This document shows positions 37,570-46,584 of a stretch of DNA of 64,000 bases, in pieces (within the stretch, counting starts at the first letter, position 1; each line of letters opens with the position of its first letter). The notes beneath the pieces are model-generated. The model was not told where the DNA came from. It made no database searches and saw nothing but the letters and a program-made list of their open reading frames with translations. Origin of the DNA: JABFSA01 sp963827515 (lineage in GTDB: Bacteria; Acidobacteriota; Vicinamibacteria; Vicinamibacterales; UBA2999); the NCBI GenBank assembly GCA_963827515.1, contig CAWHBF010000003.1, forward strand, positions 1-64,000, given 5' to 3'. The position numbers and the translations under genes were made by a program.

Positions 37570-39185
37570 CTCAGCACCGCCGCCGGCGCGGCCGGCGCAC
37601 GTCGTACAGCACGCACCGGCGGTCCGACCAGAGCCGCGCGATAACGGGCGTCGAGATGCACCCGGAGTTCCGCGTAGTGATCGAGCCACCACAGCGCGGT
37701 TCCAGGAAAGAGCAGGTACTCGTGCCCCCTGTCGATGGCCGATTCGAGCGCCGTGATGGCGGCCGAACTATCGGCAGGGTGGTAGCCGACGTAGACGCCC
37801 TCGTCGGTTGCCGGAAAATGACACGCGGTCCGGCCATCGAGCTGCAGCAGGGTCTGGTCGCCCTTGCTGACCACCATCACGTCGCCGCCGGCCGGGACGA
37901 CGCGATCAACGACGTCCTGAATGTCGCGCACCAGGTCCCGGTATCCGGAGACGAGCGCTCGCACGTCCCGCTTGAACTCGTCGAAGCGGTGCCGTTCGCC
38001 GATGATGTCGAGGCGCTGCCGGATCAGCCCGGCAATTGCCTCCTCCGAGTAATCGCGCTGGATGGTCCGGCGTGCCGCGTCCCCACGCGCGCACGCCTCG
38101 TCACGACGATCGACGACACGCCGCATGAGTTCCGCGGCGTGTTCCACCGAGGGCTCCGCCCAGGTTTCGCCCTGTTGGTACGGTCCGACGTTCTCTTCGA
38201 TTTCCACGAGCCGGTAGTCCACCGGGAACGCGTTCGACACATCCATGAAATCGGTATTGCCCGACCACCCGGTCGCGATCACGGGCTTACCGAGCCCCAT
38301 CGCATCGGCGATGGTCAGGCCTATGCCTTCCGACCGATGCAGCGAGACGTAGGCGTCGCAGCTCGACATCAGGCTGCGGACCTGTTCGGACGGGACGTAG
38401 CCGTCGTGAATCTCGATCGCCGCGCCCGCCGCGCGATCGTGCAGCGTCGCAAACCCTGATGGATCGGATTCGGCGTTCACACACTTCAGGATCAGGCGCA
38501 CCGGTTCCGAAGGCCGGAACGCTCGTCGAAACGCTTCGATGACCGCGAGCGGGTTCTTGCGCGCGATGTGACTGTGCACGTCGAACATGAACAGAAACAG
38601 AAATTCATCGGGCCGCCGCTTCCAGTCGCGTGGCGCCCGCTCGTGCGCGACCGGCGTGACCGGTGCCATGACGGGCGGGATCCGAATCACCGGGATCGGC
38701 GAGATCGGTGCGATGGCCGAGGCGATGAACGAGCTGCCGACCCAGATCTCGTCGTAGTAGGCGAACCGGTCGTACCACCGGTCGGGGAACCGCGGCAGCT
38801 CCCACGCCCAGGCACCGATGGTGTAGCGGCGATCGAGCAAGTTGGCGTCGGCGTGTGACAGCACCGCAAAGTGCTGACCGGCGTCGATGCACATCAGATT
38901 GACGTCCCAATCAGTGAGCGCATCTCCCGACAGCACCGTTCGATCGCCGGAGCGATTGGACGTCAGCCCGGAGAAATCTTCGAGCCGCGTCGGCACGCCC
39001 AGGCGGCGAAGGGCACGGATGTACCCGCGTGCGGACGCGCCCCAGCCACTCTCGTCCCGGAGGTACCCGCTCACGCTGATCGACAGCGGCCTCGGGTCGC
39101 TATCGGCTTCGGGCGAGAAGCCGTCGAACCAGCCGTTGAAGCGCCGGAGCTTGCGCAGCGTGGCGACCGGCGAAGAGGCCGTCAT
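37566..39185 (-). CDS. GT4-type glycosyltransferase with shared C-terminal GVY/WWLDHY module
   Basis: I chose ATG 39185 because it overlaps the preceding stop (ATGA); 539 residues. The GT-B core shows VSGYLRDESGWGASARGYI, WAWELPRFPDRW, FLFMFDVHSHIARKNPL and RSEGIGLTIADAMGLGKPVIAT with the donor-binding Glu. From about residue 430 a second domain follows: VVSKGDQTLLQL, GVYVGYHPADSSAAI and ALWWLDHYAELR. The same domain ends the methyltransferase encoded immediately upstream. A domain shared by two different enzymes of one pathway suggests a common binding function. Confidence 0.85.
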   Translation of the reverse strand: MTASSPVATLRKLRRFNGWFDGFSPEADSDPRPLSISVSGYLRDESGWGASARGYIRALRRLGVPTRLEDFSGLTSNRSGDRTVLSGDALTDWDVNLMCIDAGQHFAVLSHADANLLDRRYTIGAWAWELPRFPDRWYDRFAYYDEIWVGSSFIASAIAPISPIPVIRIPPVMAPVTPVAHERAPRDWKRRPDEFLFLFMFDVHSHIARKNPLAVIEAFRRAFRPSEPVRLILKCVNAESDPSGFATLHDRAAGAAIEIHDGYVPSEQVRSLMSSCDAYVSLHRSEGIGLTIADAMGLGKPVIATGWSGNTDFMDVSNAFPVDYRLVEIEENVGPYQQGETWAEPSVEHAAELMRRVVDRRDEACARGDAARRTIQRDYSEEAIAGLIRQRLDIIGERHRFDEFKRDVRALVSGYRDLVRDIQDVVDRVVPAGGDVMVVSKGDQTLLQLDGRTACHFPATDEGVYVGYHPADSSAAITALESAIDRGHEYLLFPGTALWWLDHYAELRVHLDARYRAALVGPPVRAVRRAPAAPAAVLR

Positions 39186-40675
39186 CGGCGGCGCTTCGCT
39201 TTCTGGAGGGCGTAGATCACCGCCGTCCGTTCGTCCCGTACCACCAGGCGGCCGTGTCGATCGAGATACTCGCGGAATGCCACGTAGTGGTCGAGCCACC
39301 AGAACGCCACTTGTGGAATCACCAGGTAGGCCGCGCCGGCCGCGCGACAACGCTTGAGCGCCGCGATGGCTGACGCGCTGTCGGCCGGATGATGGCCCGC
39401 GTACACCCCTTGTTCGTTCCGGAGGAAATGCCACGCCTTCCGCTGGCCGAAAGCCAGCAGCTGCTCGTCGCCTCTGCTCACGACCAGTGCGAGCGCGCCC
39501 TTGGGCAGTGTCGCCTCCACCAGAGTGCGCACGCGCAGAATCAGCTGTTCGTACTGAAGGCGTTTCAGGTCCCGGCTGATCGCCGCCAGCTCCACGCGCT
39601 CGCTCGTGAGGCGCTGGTGAGCGCCGGCCAGAGATGGCTGCAGAAGGCTGTCGCGGGCGGTCATGCGGTCCAGCCTTCCGATCGCGCTATCGACCGCCCG
39701 TTTCAGCTCCGCGTATCGCGCCTCGAGACTCTCTCCTCGATCGGCGAGCTGTGTCATCTGCTGCGACGCGCGCTCGTGCGACTCTGCGAGATCCCGTACG
39801 CGCGTCTCGAGGAGCACCCGGCCGGTGAGCGGGAACACGTGCGCCGCGACGACGAACGTCCGCGTCGTCGCGTCGGGATCCTGCAACAGCGCGTCGGCGA
39901 ACTGCGGCGGCACCGTCGCCTCGAGCGCTGCGCCGCCGTGGGTGAACGCCTCCGTCAGGCGCTCGAGCCGCGTGATGACCAGGCCCGCCCGCTCGAAGGT
40001 GCGTTGCAGCGCGGCCGCGTCGTACCAGTGCGATGGCGGGGAGGTGGTATCCGGCGCGAGCAGTTCCGCCGGTGATTTGCCGGTGAGGAACCCGAGCCTG
40101 ATTCTGCCGTGCATGATGTTGGGAACCGCCGCGACGACGGCGCCGTCCGCAGTCAGATGCTTGCGGAGCGTCGTCAACATCCGCACAGGATGTCGCACGT
40201 GCTCGAGCAGCTGGACGACCACGATGCTGTCGAACTGCACGCCGTCGAGCGCCGCTGCAAGATCCAGCGTTTCGGGATCGCCGACGATCACGCGATCCGA
40301 GAAGCTCACGGAGCCGGCCGGCGCATCCTGCCGTGTTTCGACCACCGAGACGCGACATCCCGCGCTCGACAACGATCGCGACAGCGGCGACGTATCGCGG
40401 CCGATCACGAGCACGCGGGTATGCGGGCTCACGAACTGCAGCAGCGCCGATTCGAGGGCGTCGCGCCGGGCAGCGTCGTCATGCGACGGGCCGGCCACCG
40501 GTTGCCGCAGGGCAGTCGTGGCCGCTTTCCCGGCAATCGGCGCCGATCGCTGCACGTCCCGCCGCGCGACCAGCTGCCGGGCGCTGGTGCTGGTGCCGGC
40601 GAGTTCGGCAGCTGCCGCCCTCAACGCCGGCGTCCGCCGCGCCGTCGTTTCGAGCGACGTCTTCTTGCGGGCCAT
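39182..40675 (-). CDS. Class I methyltransferase with coiled coil and shared C-terminal GVY/WWLDHY module
   Basis: I chose ATG 40675 (MARKKTSLETT) because GGAGACGGAGGAT directly precedes it; a GTG at 40717 is an alternative. 497 residues. After a disordered Ala/Arg-rich leader comes a SAM-binding fold (TRVLVIGRDTSPLSRSL, VVQLLEHVRHPVRML, VAAVPNIMHGRIRL), as in Methyltransf_23-type enzymes. A long predicted coiled coil (about 290-380) and the terminal module follow: LVVSRGDEQLLAF, GVYAGHHPADSASAI, AFWWLDHY. It likely methylates a sugar of the growing glycan, with the coiled coil setting chain length or complex assembly; inference. Confidence 0.8.
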   Translation of the reverse strand: MARKKTSLETTARRTPALRAAAAELAGTSTSARQLVARRDVQRSAPIAGKAATTALRQPVAGPSHDDAARRDALESALLQFVSPHTRVLVIGRDTSPLSRSLSSAGCRVSVVETRQDAPAGSVSFSDRVIVGDPETLDLAAALDGVQFDSIVVVQLLEHVRHPVRMLTTLRKHLTADGAVVAAVPNIMHGRIRLGFLTGKSPAELLAPDTTSPPSHWYDAAALQRTFERAGLVITRLERLTEAFTHGGAALEATVPPQFADALLQDPDATTRTFVVAAHVFPLTGRVLLETRVRDLAESHERASQQMTQLADRGESLEARYAELKRAVDSAIGRLDRMTARDSLLQPSLAGAHQRLTSERVELAAISRDLKRLQYEQLILRVRTLVEATLPKGALALVVSRGDEQLLAFGQRKAWHFLRNEQGVYAGHHPADSASAIAALKRCRAAGAAYLVIPQVAFWWLDHYVAFREYLDRHGRLVVRDERTAVIYALQKAKRRR

Positions 40676-40724
40676 ATCCTCCGTCTCCTTCCGAGCGGTC
40701 GTCGATCGCTCCTTCACGCGTCCT

Positions 40725-41891
40725 CTATACGCCGCATTCCTTCAGCAGACGTGTGAGCACGAGATCGGAATCGAAATAGGCTCGCGCGAGCTCTCCGGCC
40801 GCACGCGAGTGCTGCTCGTAGTCGGCGTTGATGGTCTCGACGGCCGCCACTGCCTCGTCCAGCGTCGAAAACCCGAAGAGTCCGCGCCCGGTCGGGAGCA
40901 CGTTGCCGAAGCCCGTGTCCTGCGTGACCACGGGCCGTCGCGCCGCGAGATACGTGGCGCTCCGGTCGCTGAACCAGCCGCTGCGAAGACGTACGTTCTG
41001 GTCCTTCGCGACGGTGAACTCCGCCCGCGAGCGCGCGATGTACCCGCGATACGTATCGACGTCCTCGGACACTTCCGCGGCGTCGCGGATCCGCCATCCG
41101 TGCTCCTCGAGCACCCGGCGGTCGGTGTCGTTGCAGCCCGCCAGGGCCAGCTCCAGCGCCTGGCTCGTGCGAGACGGCAGGTCGACGAACTTCATGAATT
41201 CGAAACTCTTGCTCCAGCGATAGAGCTCACCATTCAGCACCACGTCGCGCCATAGCTGCTGCCATCCCGCAATGGTCGTGAACGCATTCGACGGCTCGGG
41301 TGGCGTCGACTCCCAGAGATCGATGACCACCGGCTGCCGGGTCGGGATGAACCGGAACCGCTCCGATACCGGGATCCCGCAGTCCGGCTGGCCGTAGTTT
41401 TCGGCCCAGGTGAACAGGATGCTGTGCTGTTCGAGCAGCTCGATCGTTTCCTGCTGCTGCTGGTGAAGCTCGATCTCGCGGTTGACGGGATCGGTGCCCA
41501 GATACACCAGCCGCCCGGTTGCCACGTGCTCCGGCAGGGGGTGCGTCCCTCCGTGCAAGTTGAGCAAGAGCGTCGCGGACTGGTAGAGCGAGTTCACCTG
41601 CAGCTCCGACATCCCGTAGTAACGCCCGTCGGAGTGACGCGCATGAAATGCCCAGCGATCGCCGAGGTCGAACCGCCGCATCATGCCGTCGAGGAACGCA
41701 GAGGCGAGGGCCGCCCCGTCGTCGTCGATGCTCATGAACATCTTCGGCGACGCGCCGTGCGCCTCCACGTAGTACGCCTCGTACCCGAGCCGCTCCAGGC
41801 CGATCAGATACTGCATCGTCAGCCAGACCATGCCGGCCACCGGGTGCCGGCTCGCCATCCCGAGGACGACGATCTTCTTTCTGGCGCTCAC
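40725..41891 (-). CDS. CgeB-like glycosyltransferase, cluster paralogue C
   Basis: 388 residues, unbroken, from GTG 41891 overlapping the ABC transporter stop. The N-terminus is KIVVLGMASRHPVAGMVWLT; mid-protein has TLLLNLHGGTHPLP, LVYLGTDPVNRE and CGIPVSERFRF. The C-terminal half has GWFSDRSATYLAARRPVVTQ, TGFGNVLPTGRGLFGF and ARAYFDSDLVLTRLL. These blocks line up with paralogues A and B. Paralogue C differs most in the N-terminal half, where the acceptor would bind. Cytosolic. Confidence 0.78.
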   Translation of the reverse strand: MSARKKIVVLGMASRHPVAGMVWLTMQYLIGLERLGYEAYYVEAHGASPKMFMSIDDDGAALASAFLDGMMRRFDLGDRWAFHARHSDGRYYGMSELQVNSLYQSATLLLNLHGGTHPLPEHVATGRLVYLGTDPVNREIELHQQQQETIELLEQHSILFTWAENYGQPDCGIPVSERFRFIPTRQPVVIDLWESTPPEPSNAFTTIAGWQQLWRDVVLNGELYRWSKSFEFMKFVDLPSRTSQALELALAGCNDTDRRVLEEHGWRIRDAAEVSEDVDTYRGYIARSRAEFTVAKDQNVRLRSGWFSDRSATYLAARRPVVTQDTGFGNVLPTGRGLFGFSTLDEAVAAVETINADYEQHSRAAGELARAYFDSDLVLTRLLKECGV

Positions 41892-43708
41892 GCCGTCGCC
41901 TCCCCGTGCCCGCCGACGAGCGACGCGACCAGCTTGCGCGTCCGTTGCCTCGCCTGCGCCTCGTGCATCTGGTGATACAGACCGGCGCGGGCGATCAGTT
42001 CGTCGTGGGTGCCCTGTTCGGCGAGCCGCCCTCGATCGAGCGTCGCGATCAGATCGGCATGGCGGACCGTCGACAGGCGGTGCGCGATCATGAACGTCGT
42101 GCGGCCGACCATCAGCTCGTCGAGCGCATCGAGGATGATGGCTTCGGTCCTTGAATCGATCGACGAGGTGGGCTCGTCGAGGATGAGGATCGGCGCGTCC
42201 TTCAGGAACGCGCGCGCCACGCAGATGCGCTGGCGTTCGCCGCCGGACAATCGCACGCCACGCTCGCCGGTCTCGGTCTGGTATCCGTCGGGCAGCCGCT
42301 CGATGAAATCGTGCGCGTTGGCGGACTTGGCCGCTGCGACGATCTCGTCCATCGTGGCCCCCAGCCGACCGTAGCGGATATTGTCGGCAATCGTCCCCGA
42401 GAACAGGACCGGCTCCTGCGGCACCATGCTGATCTGCCGGCGCAACCCGTCGAGGCTCAGCGTCCGCACGTCGAGGCCGTCGAGCAGCACGCGGCCGCGC
42501 TGCGGATCGTAGAAACGTGGGAGCAGGTTCATCAGCGTCGTCTTGCCGGCGCCAGTCGGCCCCACGATGGCGACGACCTGGCCCGGTGCGACGTCGAGCG
42601 AGACGTCGGTCAACGTGTCGGAGCGCCCCGTGTACTCGAAGTGCACGCCCTCGAAGCGCACAGCGCCGGTCGCCCGTCCGATCGACACCGGCTCGAGCGC
42701 TTCCCGCACGACCGGCTCGGTGTCGAGGATGTGAAACGCCATCCGAAGGCCCACGAAGTTGTCCTGCAAGGCGCCGACCGTATAGCTGATCGTCTCCAGC
42801 GGTTTGTAGACGGCGGCGATGTAGGCCAGCACGACGAGGAGCTCGCCGGCCGTGATGGCGCCCTGGATGGCATGGTACGCACCGACGCCAATCACCATGG
42901 CCGTGCCGATGCCGGTCGTCGTGGTCACCGCCAGCGAGAAGAGCGTCTGACGGACGGTGACGTCGACGCGGGCGTCGATCGCGCGGGCCGTTTTCGTCCG
43001 GAAGCGCTGCACCTCGTGGTCCTCGCGCTGGAACGCCGTGATCACGGGCAGCATGGATACGGCGTCGTGCACGATGGACAGGCAGTCGGCCTCCATGCCC
43101 TTGACCTGCAGCAGCCGGTGCTGGATATGCATCGCGTAGTAGCGAATCGCCCAGTACAACAGCGGCACGACGGTGATCGAGAGCAAGGCGAGGGTGCGGT
43201 CAATCTGGAACGAAATCCAGACCATGCCGACCAGGGTCAGGCCGGCCTGCGCCAGCGGCTGAATGGACAGAATCAGCGTTCCGGCTGCCGCCGCCTCGAA
43301 GTTGATCGCGTACATCAGTCGTGCGGTGCTGACTTGATCGCGATAGGCGACCGACAAGCGCTCGGTATGCCGGAACAGCTCACCGCGAAAGTCGGCGATG
43401 ATGCGCTGCTCCAGTTTCGTGTTCACGTAACTGATGAACACGTGGAGCGCGGCGCCGACGACGGCGATGACGAGTCCGGCGACGACGGTCAGCGTCAGCA
43501 GCAGGAGCCGGTTCGACTCGAGTCCGGCGAACAGGCGGGAGGCGTCCGGCAACGGCGCCTGACCGATCACGTTGTCGATGAGGATCTTGAGCGGCCATGG
43601 CGAGAGCAGACCAAACGCCGCGGCGGCTATCGTCAGCCAGATCGAGCCGACGGCAAGCCGCCAATATGGCCGGACGTACGGCAGGAGCCGCCGGAGGTAG
43701 GCAAACAT
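41888..43708 (-). CDS. ABC exporter, fused permease and ATPase (MsbA-like half-transporter)
   Basis: ATG 43708 (MFAYLRRLLPYVRPYW) gives 606 residues. Residues 1-310 form the six-helix type IV exporter membrane domain. The ATPase follows, with Walker A near 382 (GPTGAGKTTL), Q loop, signature LSGGERQR near 484, Walker B LILDEPTSSID near 506 and H loop AHRLST near 540. It would work as a homodimer, like MsbA or glycolipid flippases. Directly after the GH2/GT2 fusion gene and before paralogue C, it is the best candidate for moving the lipid-linked glycan across the inner membrane. No peptidase domain is present, which argues against a peptide exporter of the PCAT type. Confidence 0.92.
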   Translation of the reverse strand: MFAYLRRLLPYVRPYWRLAVGSIWLTIAAAAFGLLSPWPLKILIDNVIGQAPLPDASRLFAGLESNRLLLLTLTVVAGLVIAVVGAALHVFISYVNTKLEQRIIADFRGELFRHTERLSVAYRDQVSTARLMYAINFEAAAAGTLILSIQPLAQAGLTLVGMVWISFQIDRTLALLSITVVPLLYWAIRYYAMHIQHRLLQVKGMEADCLSIVHDAVSMLPVITAFQREDHEVQRFRTKTARAIDARVDVTVRQTLFSLAVTTTTGIGTAMVIGVGAYHAIQGAITAGELLVVLAYIAAVYKPLETISYTVGALQDNFVGLRMAFHILDTEPVVREALEPVSIGRATGAVRFEGVHFEYTGRSDTLTDVSLDVAPGQVVAIVGPTGAGKTTLMNLLPRFYDPQRGRVLLDGLDVRTLSLDGLRRQISMVPQEPVLFSGTIADNIRYGRLGATMDEIVAAAKSANAHDFIERLPDGYQTETGERGVRLSGGERQRICVARAFLKDAPILILDEPTSSIDSRTEAIILDALDELMVGRTTFMIAHRLSTVRHADLIATLDRGRLAEQGTHDELIARAGLYHQMHEAQARQRTRKLVASLVGGHGEATA

Positions 43709-43742
43709 CAGACGTCCACCGGATCGGATGGCATCGCGCGGA

Positions 43743-46535
43743 TCACTCAGTGGCCCCGTTTGCTGCGGTGTCCGGCATGACGGCCCCTGTTCGGCGGCGC
43801 CGGAGCGAAAACCACCGCGCCGATCGCTCCGACAAGGGCTGCATTTCGGCCTCCCGCGCAAGCTCGGTGATGACGTGAGTGACCACCGACAGCGAGCGAG
43901 TGGTGCGCCAGAGCGCCGCGCCGGCAACGACGACCCCGAACAGTCCGATGGCGGCGGCCCACGGAAACATGACGCCGCGCACGCTGAGCGACGTTCCGGC
44001 GACCATGGCCAGCGCCGCGACGATCGACAGCGTAGCCGGCTGCCACCGGTGTCCGACACGAACCAGCGATCGCCCGGCGCCATGGTTCTCGACGAGCACC
44101 AGCAGATCGAGCCAGCCGAACGGTCCGATAGCCAGGCGAATGTCGCGCGCAGTCAGCCAGCAGTCCTCGATCTCGAGAGTTCGCGTCAGCGGCGACTCAC
44201 GAAACTGATCGGCCATCTGGGTCAGAAACATCTCGGCGCCAATCCACTGCTGCGCCCAGAACCGCGACTCGATCGTGCCCCGCGCGACGAGATAGAACGT
44301 CCGCGCGACATCGCCCGCTGTCGGACGCGGCGCCTGAGCGGTCCGCGAGGCGGCGTCGTTGGGAGGCGACAGGACACCGCGCACGCGACCGGCGGTCCGC
44401 GCGAACGGCTGCAGGAGGTGGAGCCAGGTGATCATCCCGCGGTAGATCGCGCGGCTGACGCGTCGCGAATGGCGGCCGATGTTCGGCAGCGCCTCGATAT
44501 CCGAGGCAAACGCATAACGCACGCACTGGAGGACGGTGATCGCCAGGCCGACCAGGCCAACCGCAGCGACTGCCGCTGTCGCCGCGGACTTGATCGCGAA
44601 CCCGGCGACGAGAGCGGCGAATACGAGAACGGCGCACGCGATCTGCCACCGCACGGTATGCGGCAGGAACGCCCAGGAGAATCTCCGCATGTGATAGACA
44701 GACGGGAACGCGGCGGTGCCCCAGACGCCGACGTTGACGCGCGGCCGCGACAACGACCGCACGAACGGCAGCGGGCTGTAGATGTGCCCCTTCCACGCAA
44801 TCCTGGCGCCCGTGAACTTCTTGCGGTGACGCGGCACGAGCCAGGACTCGCCCTCGCCGTAGCCCACTTGCTGCCGCCAATATCCGCGCACGGTGGCGCG
44901 ATGGTGGTGCCAGACGAGCGCCGCCGGCACGAACTCGATCTTTCCGCCGGTCGCCTGAAGCCTCCAGCAGACGTCGACGTCGTCACCCGCGCGCAGGTAG
45001 ATCGGGTTGAACCCGCCGATTGCCTGAAGCGCCTCGCGGCGGACCGCGAGGTTGCAGCCGGGCACGTGCTCCGCGATGCGATCGTCGAGCAGCACGTGCG
45101 TCGGCCCGCCTGGCGCCCGCGCGACGCAGTGCGCCCTCCATGGACTGTCGAGCGGCGGAAGACTGAGCCCTCCGGCCGCCGCGACCTCGGGGTTGAGGAA
45201 CGGCTGGACCAGATACGTCAGCCAGTGCGGGTCAACGCGGACGTCCGCATCGGTGTATGCGACGACGTCGCCCGTGGCGGCGGCGAGGCCGGCGTTTCGC
45301 GCGCGGCTGAGGCCGCCGTGCTCGACGTCGAGCACCCGGCAGAACGAATGCTGTCGCGCGATATCGCCGGTGCGATCACGGGAGCCGTCGTTCACGACGA
45401 TGACTTCGAAGTCCGGATATGCCAGCTGTTCGAGCGACGTGAGGCACTCGTCGAGCGTATCGGCTGCGTTGTAGGCGCAGACGACGACCGACACCTTCGG
45501 CGTCGTCCAGGGGTTCGAAGAGGGGAACGGCACGCTCGAGAACACGTCCGCTACCGATTGCAGGACGGGTTTCGGGCGCCGCTCGGTATCGACGAGGCCG
45601 AACGCCCAGTCGCCGATGGCGTGCCCGCCGCGCCACCATTCGTCGGTCCAGGCAAACGCTACGGCTCCGCACGCGCCCTCGGCGAACGCCGCCCGAAGCT
45701 GCATGGCGGTCAGCGCGGCCTGCTCCGTCACGCCCTCGCGCAAGCTGTCGGCTCCCGCTTCCGCGACGAGCAGCGGCTTGTGACCAGCGATGTTCTGCAG
45801 GCGGGCCAGATACGCGCGGAGATCGCGTTCGCGATGGAGGTACACGTTGAAGGCGACCACATCGACGAACGGCAGGTTGAGGTATTCGGTTGGCGGATAG
45901 TTGACGTAGGTGAACAACGTCTCCGGCGCGATGGCCTTTGCGTCGTCATGGAGGTCGGCCAGAAACCGTTCTACCCGCTCCGGCCCGAGCCAGCGGACGA
46001 CGGCCGCGGGGATTTCATTGCCGAGCGCAAGCAGCAGGACGGCGGGATGCGACGCGAGCGTGCGCACATGGGCGATCACGTCGCGGCGAATCGTCCGCGA
46101 CATGGCTCGATCGTTCAGAAACGCGACGTGATCGGCCCACGGCACGCCGACCATGACGCGCAGGCCGTGCTCGGCCGCCAGGTCGAGAAACCGGTGATCG
46201 GGCACCGTGTACGTCCGAACCGTATTGACGCCGGATCGGCGCATCAAGGCGAAATCTGCCGCCGTGCGAGAGCGAGGTGGAAAGTGCCGGTCCGCCGCGT
46301 CGGGCGCGAACGTGCCGTAGGTGACGCCCTTGACCCAGAACCGTTCCCGGCCCAGTTGCAGAAATTTGCCCGCGACGGTCGCTCGCAGGCGCCATGCATC
46401 GCTCGTCGGGCGATCAACATACGTCTGAGGCTGATCACGACCAGCCCATTGCATCGGCTCGTTCGGCGTTGGCAGCATCTGGGCCTGAGTAGTGGCCAAC
46501 TTCAAGGACTGCGCCAACTCAGCGGTGCGCATCAC
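43743..46535 (-). CDS. Fusion of GH2-type TIM barrel and GT2 glycosyltransferase with TM tail
   Basis: 930 residues from GTG 46535; ATGs at 46532 and 46478 are alternatives, and the first codons lie in a 20-base repeat, so the exact start is open. Residues about 55-335 are a GH2/GH5-like TIM barrel with acid/base Glu174 (LALGNEIP) and probable nucleophile Glu259 (VAEAGADS). Residues 347-600 are GT2: VSVVVCAYNAADTL, VVNDGSRDRT, DAD at 429-431, GDDVDVCWRL. TM helices lie near 640-690, and the C-terminus has two further helices and a cytosolic tail. The two activities suggest synthesis plus trimming or transglycosylation of one glycan. It heads the long operon. Confidence 0.88.
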   Translation of the reverse strand: MMRTAELAQSLKLATTQAQMLPTPNEPMQWAGRDQPQTYVDRPTSDAWRLRATVAGKFLQLGRERFWVKGVTYGTFAPDAADRHFPPRSRTAADFALMRRSGVNTVRTYTVPDHRFLDLAAEHGLRVMVGVPWADHVAFLNDRAMSRTIRRDVIAHVRTLASHPAVLLLALGNEIPAAVVRWLGPERVERFLADLHDDAKAIAPETLFTYVNYPPTEYLNLPFVDVVAFNVYLHRERDLRAYLARLQNIAGHKPLLVAEAGADSLREGVTEQAALTAMQLRAAFAEGACGAVAFAWTDEWWRGGHAIGDWAFGLVDTERRPKPVLQSVADVFSSVPFPSSNPWTTPKVSVVVCAYNAADTLDECLTSLEQLAYPDFEVIVVNDGSRDRTGDIARQHSFCRVLDVEHGGLSRARNAGLAAATGDVVAYTDADVRVDPHWLTYLVQPFLNPEVAAAGGLSLPPLDSPWRAHCVARAPGGPTHVLLDDRIAEHVPGCNLAVRREALQAIGGFNPIYLRAGDDVDVCWRLQATGGKIEFVPAALVWHHHRATVRGYWRQQVGYGEGESWLVPRHRKKFTGARIAWKGHIYSPLPFVRSLSRPRVNVGVWGTAAFPSVYHMRRFSWAFLPHTVRWQIACAVLVFAALVAGFAIKSAATAAVAAVGLVGLAITVLQCVRYAFASDIEALPNIGRHSRRVSRAIYRGMITWLHLLQPFARTAGRVRGVLSPPNDAASRTAQAPRPTAGDVARTFYLVARGTIESRFWAQQWIGAEMFLTQMADQFRESPLTRTLEIEDCWLTARDIRLAIGPFGWLDLLVLVENHGAGRSLVRVGHRWQPATLSIVAALAMVAGTSLSVRGVMFPWAAAIGLFGVVVAGAALWRTTRSLSVVTHVITELAREAEMQPLSERSARWFSLRRRRTGAVMPDTAANGATE

Positions 46536-46584
46536 AACATGGCGGTGCGCATCACAACGTGGCGGTGGGCATCACGTACGTGGC
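46524..46584. repeat. Three tandem 20-21 base repeats at the head of the glycan operon
   Basis: Units at 46524-46543, 46544-46563 and 46564-46584 follow the form GGTGnGCATCACnnnnTGGC. The first two differ at one base (ACATGGC/ACGTGGC); the third is looser. The first unit overlaps the proposed GTG/ATG start of the GH2/GT2 gene and the others lie just upstream of it. They could be regulator-binding sites or an unstable repeat. There is no spacer, so this is not a CRISPR array. Confidence 0.75.

Noticed and set aside
39663..41255. Plus-strand open frame of 530 codons
   Set aside because: Crosses two minus-strand genes with clear motifs; Ser/Arg-rich shadow.
41888..43708. Peptide/bacteriocin exporter assignment for the ABC protein
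   Set aside because: No N-terminal C39 peptidase and no small leader-peptide gene nearby; glycan neighbours favour a glycolipid flippase.
46524..46584. Tandem repeats as a CRISPR array
   Set aside because: Units adjoin with no spacers and only three copies; no cas genes.
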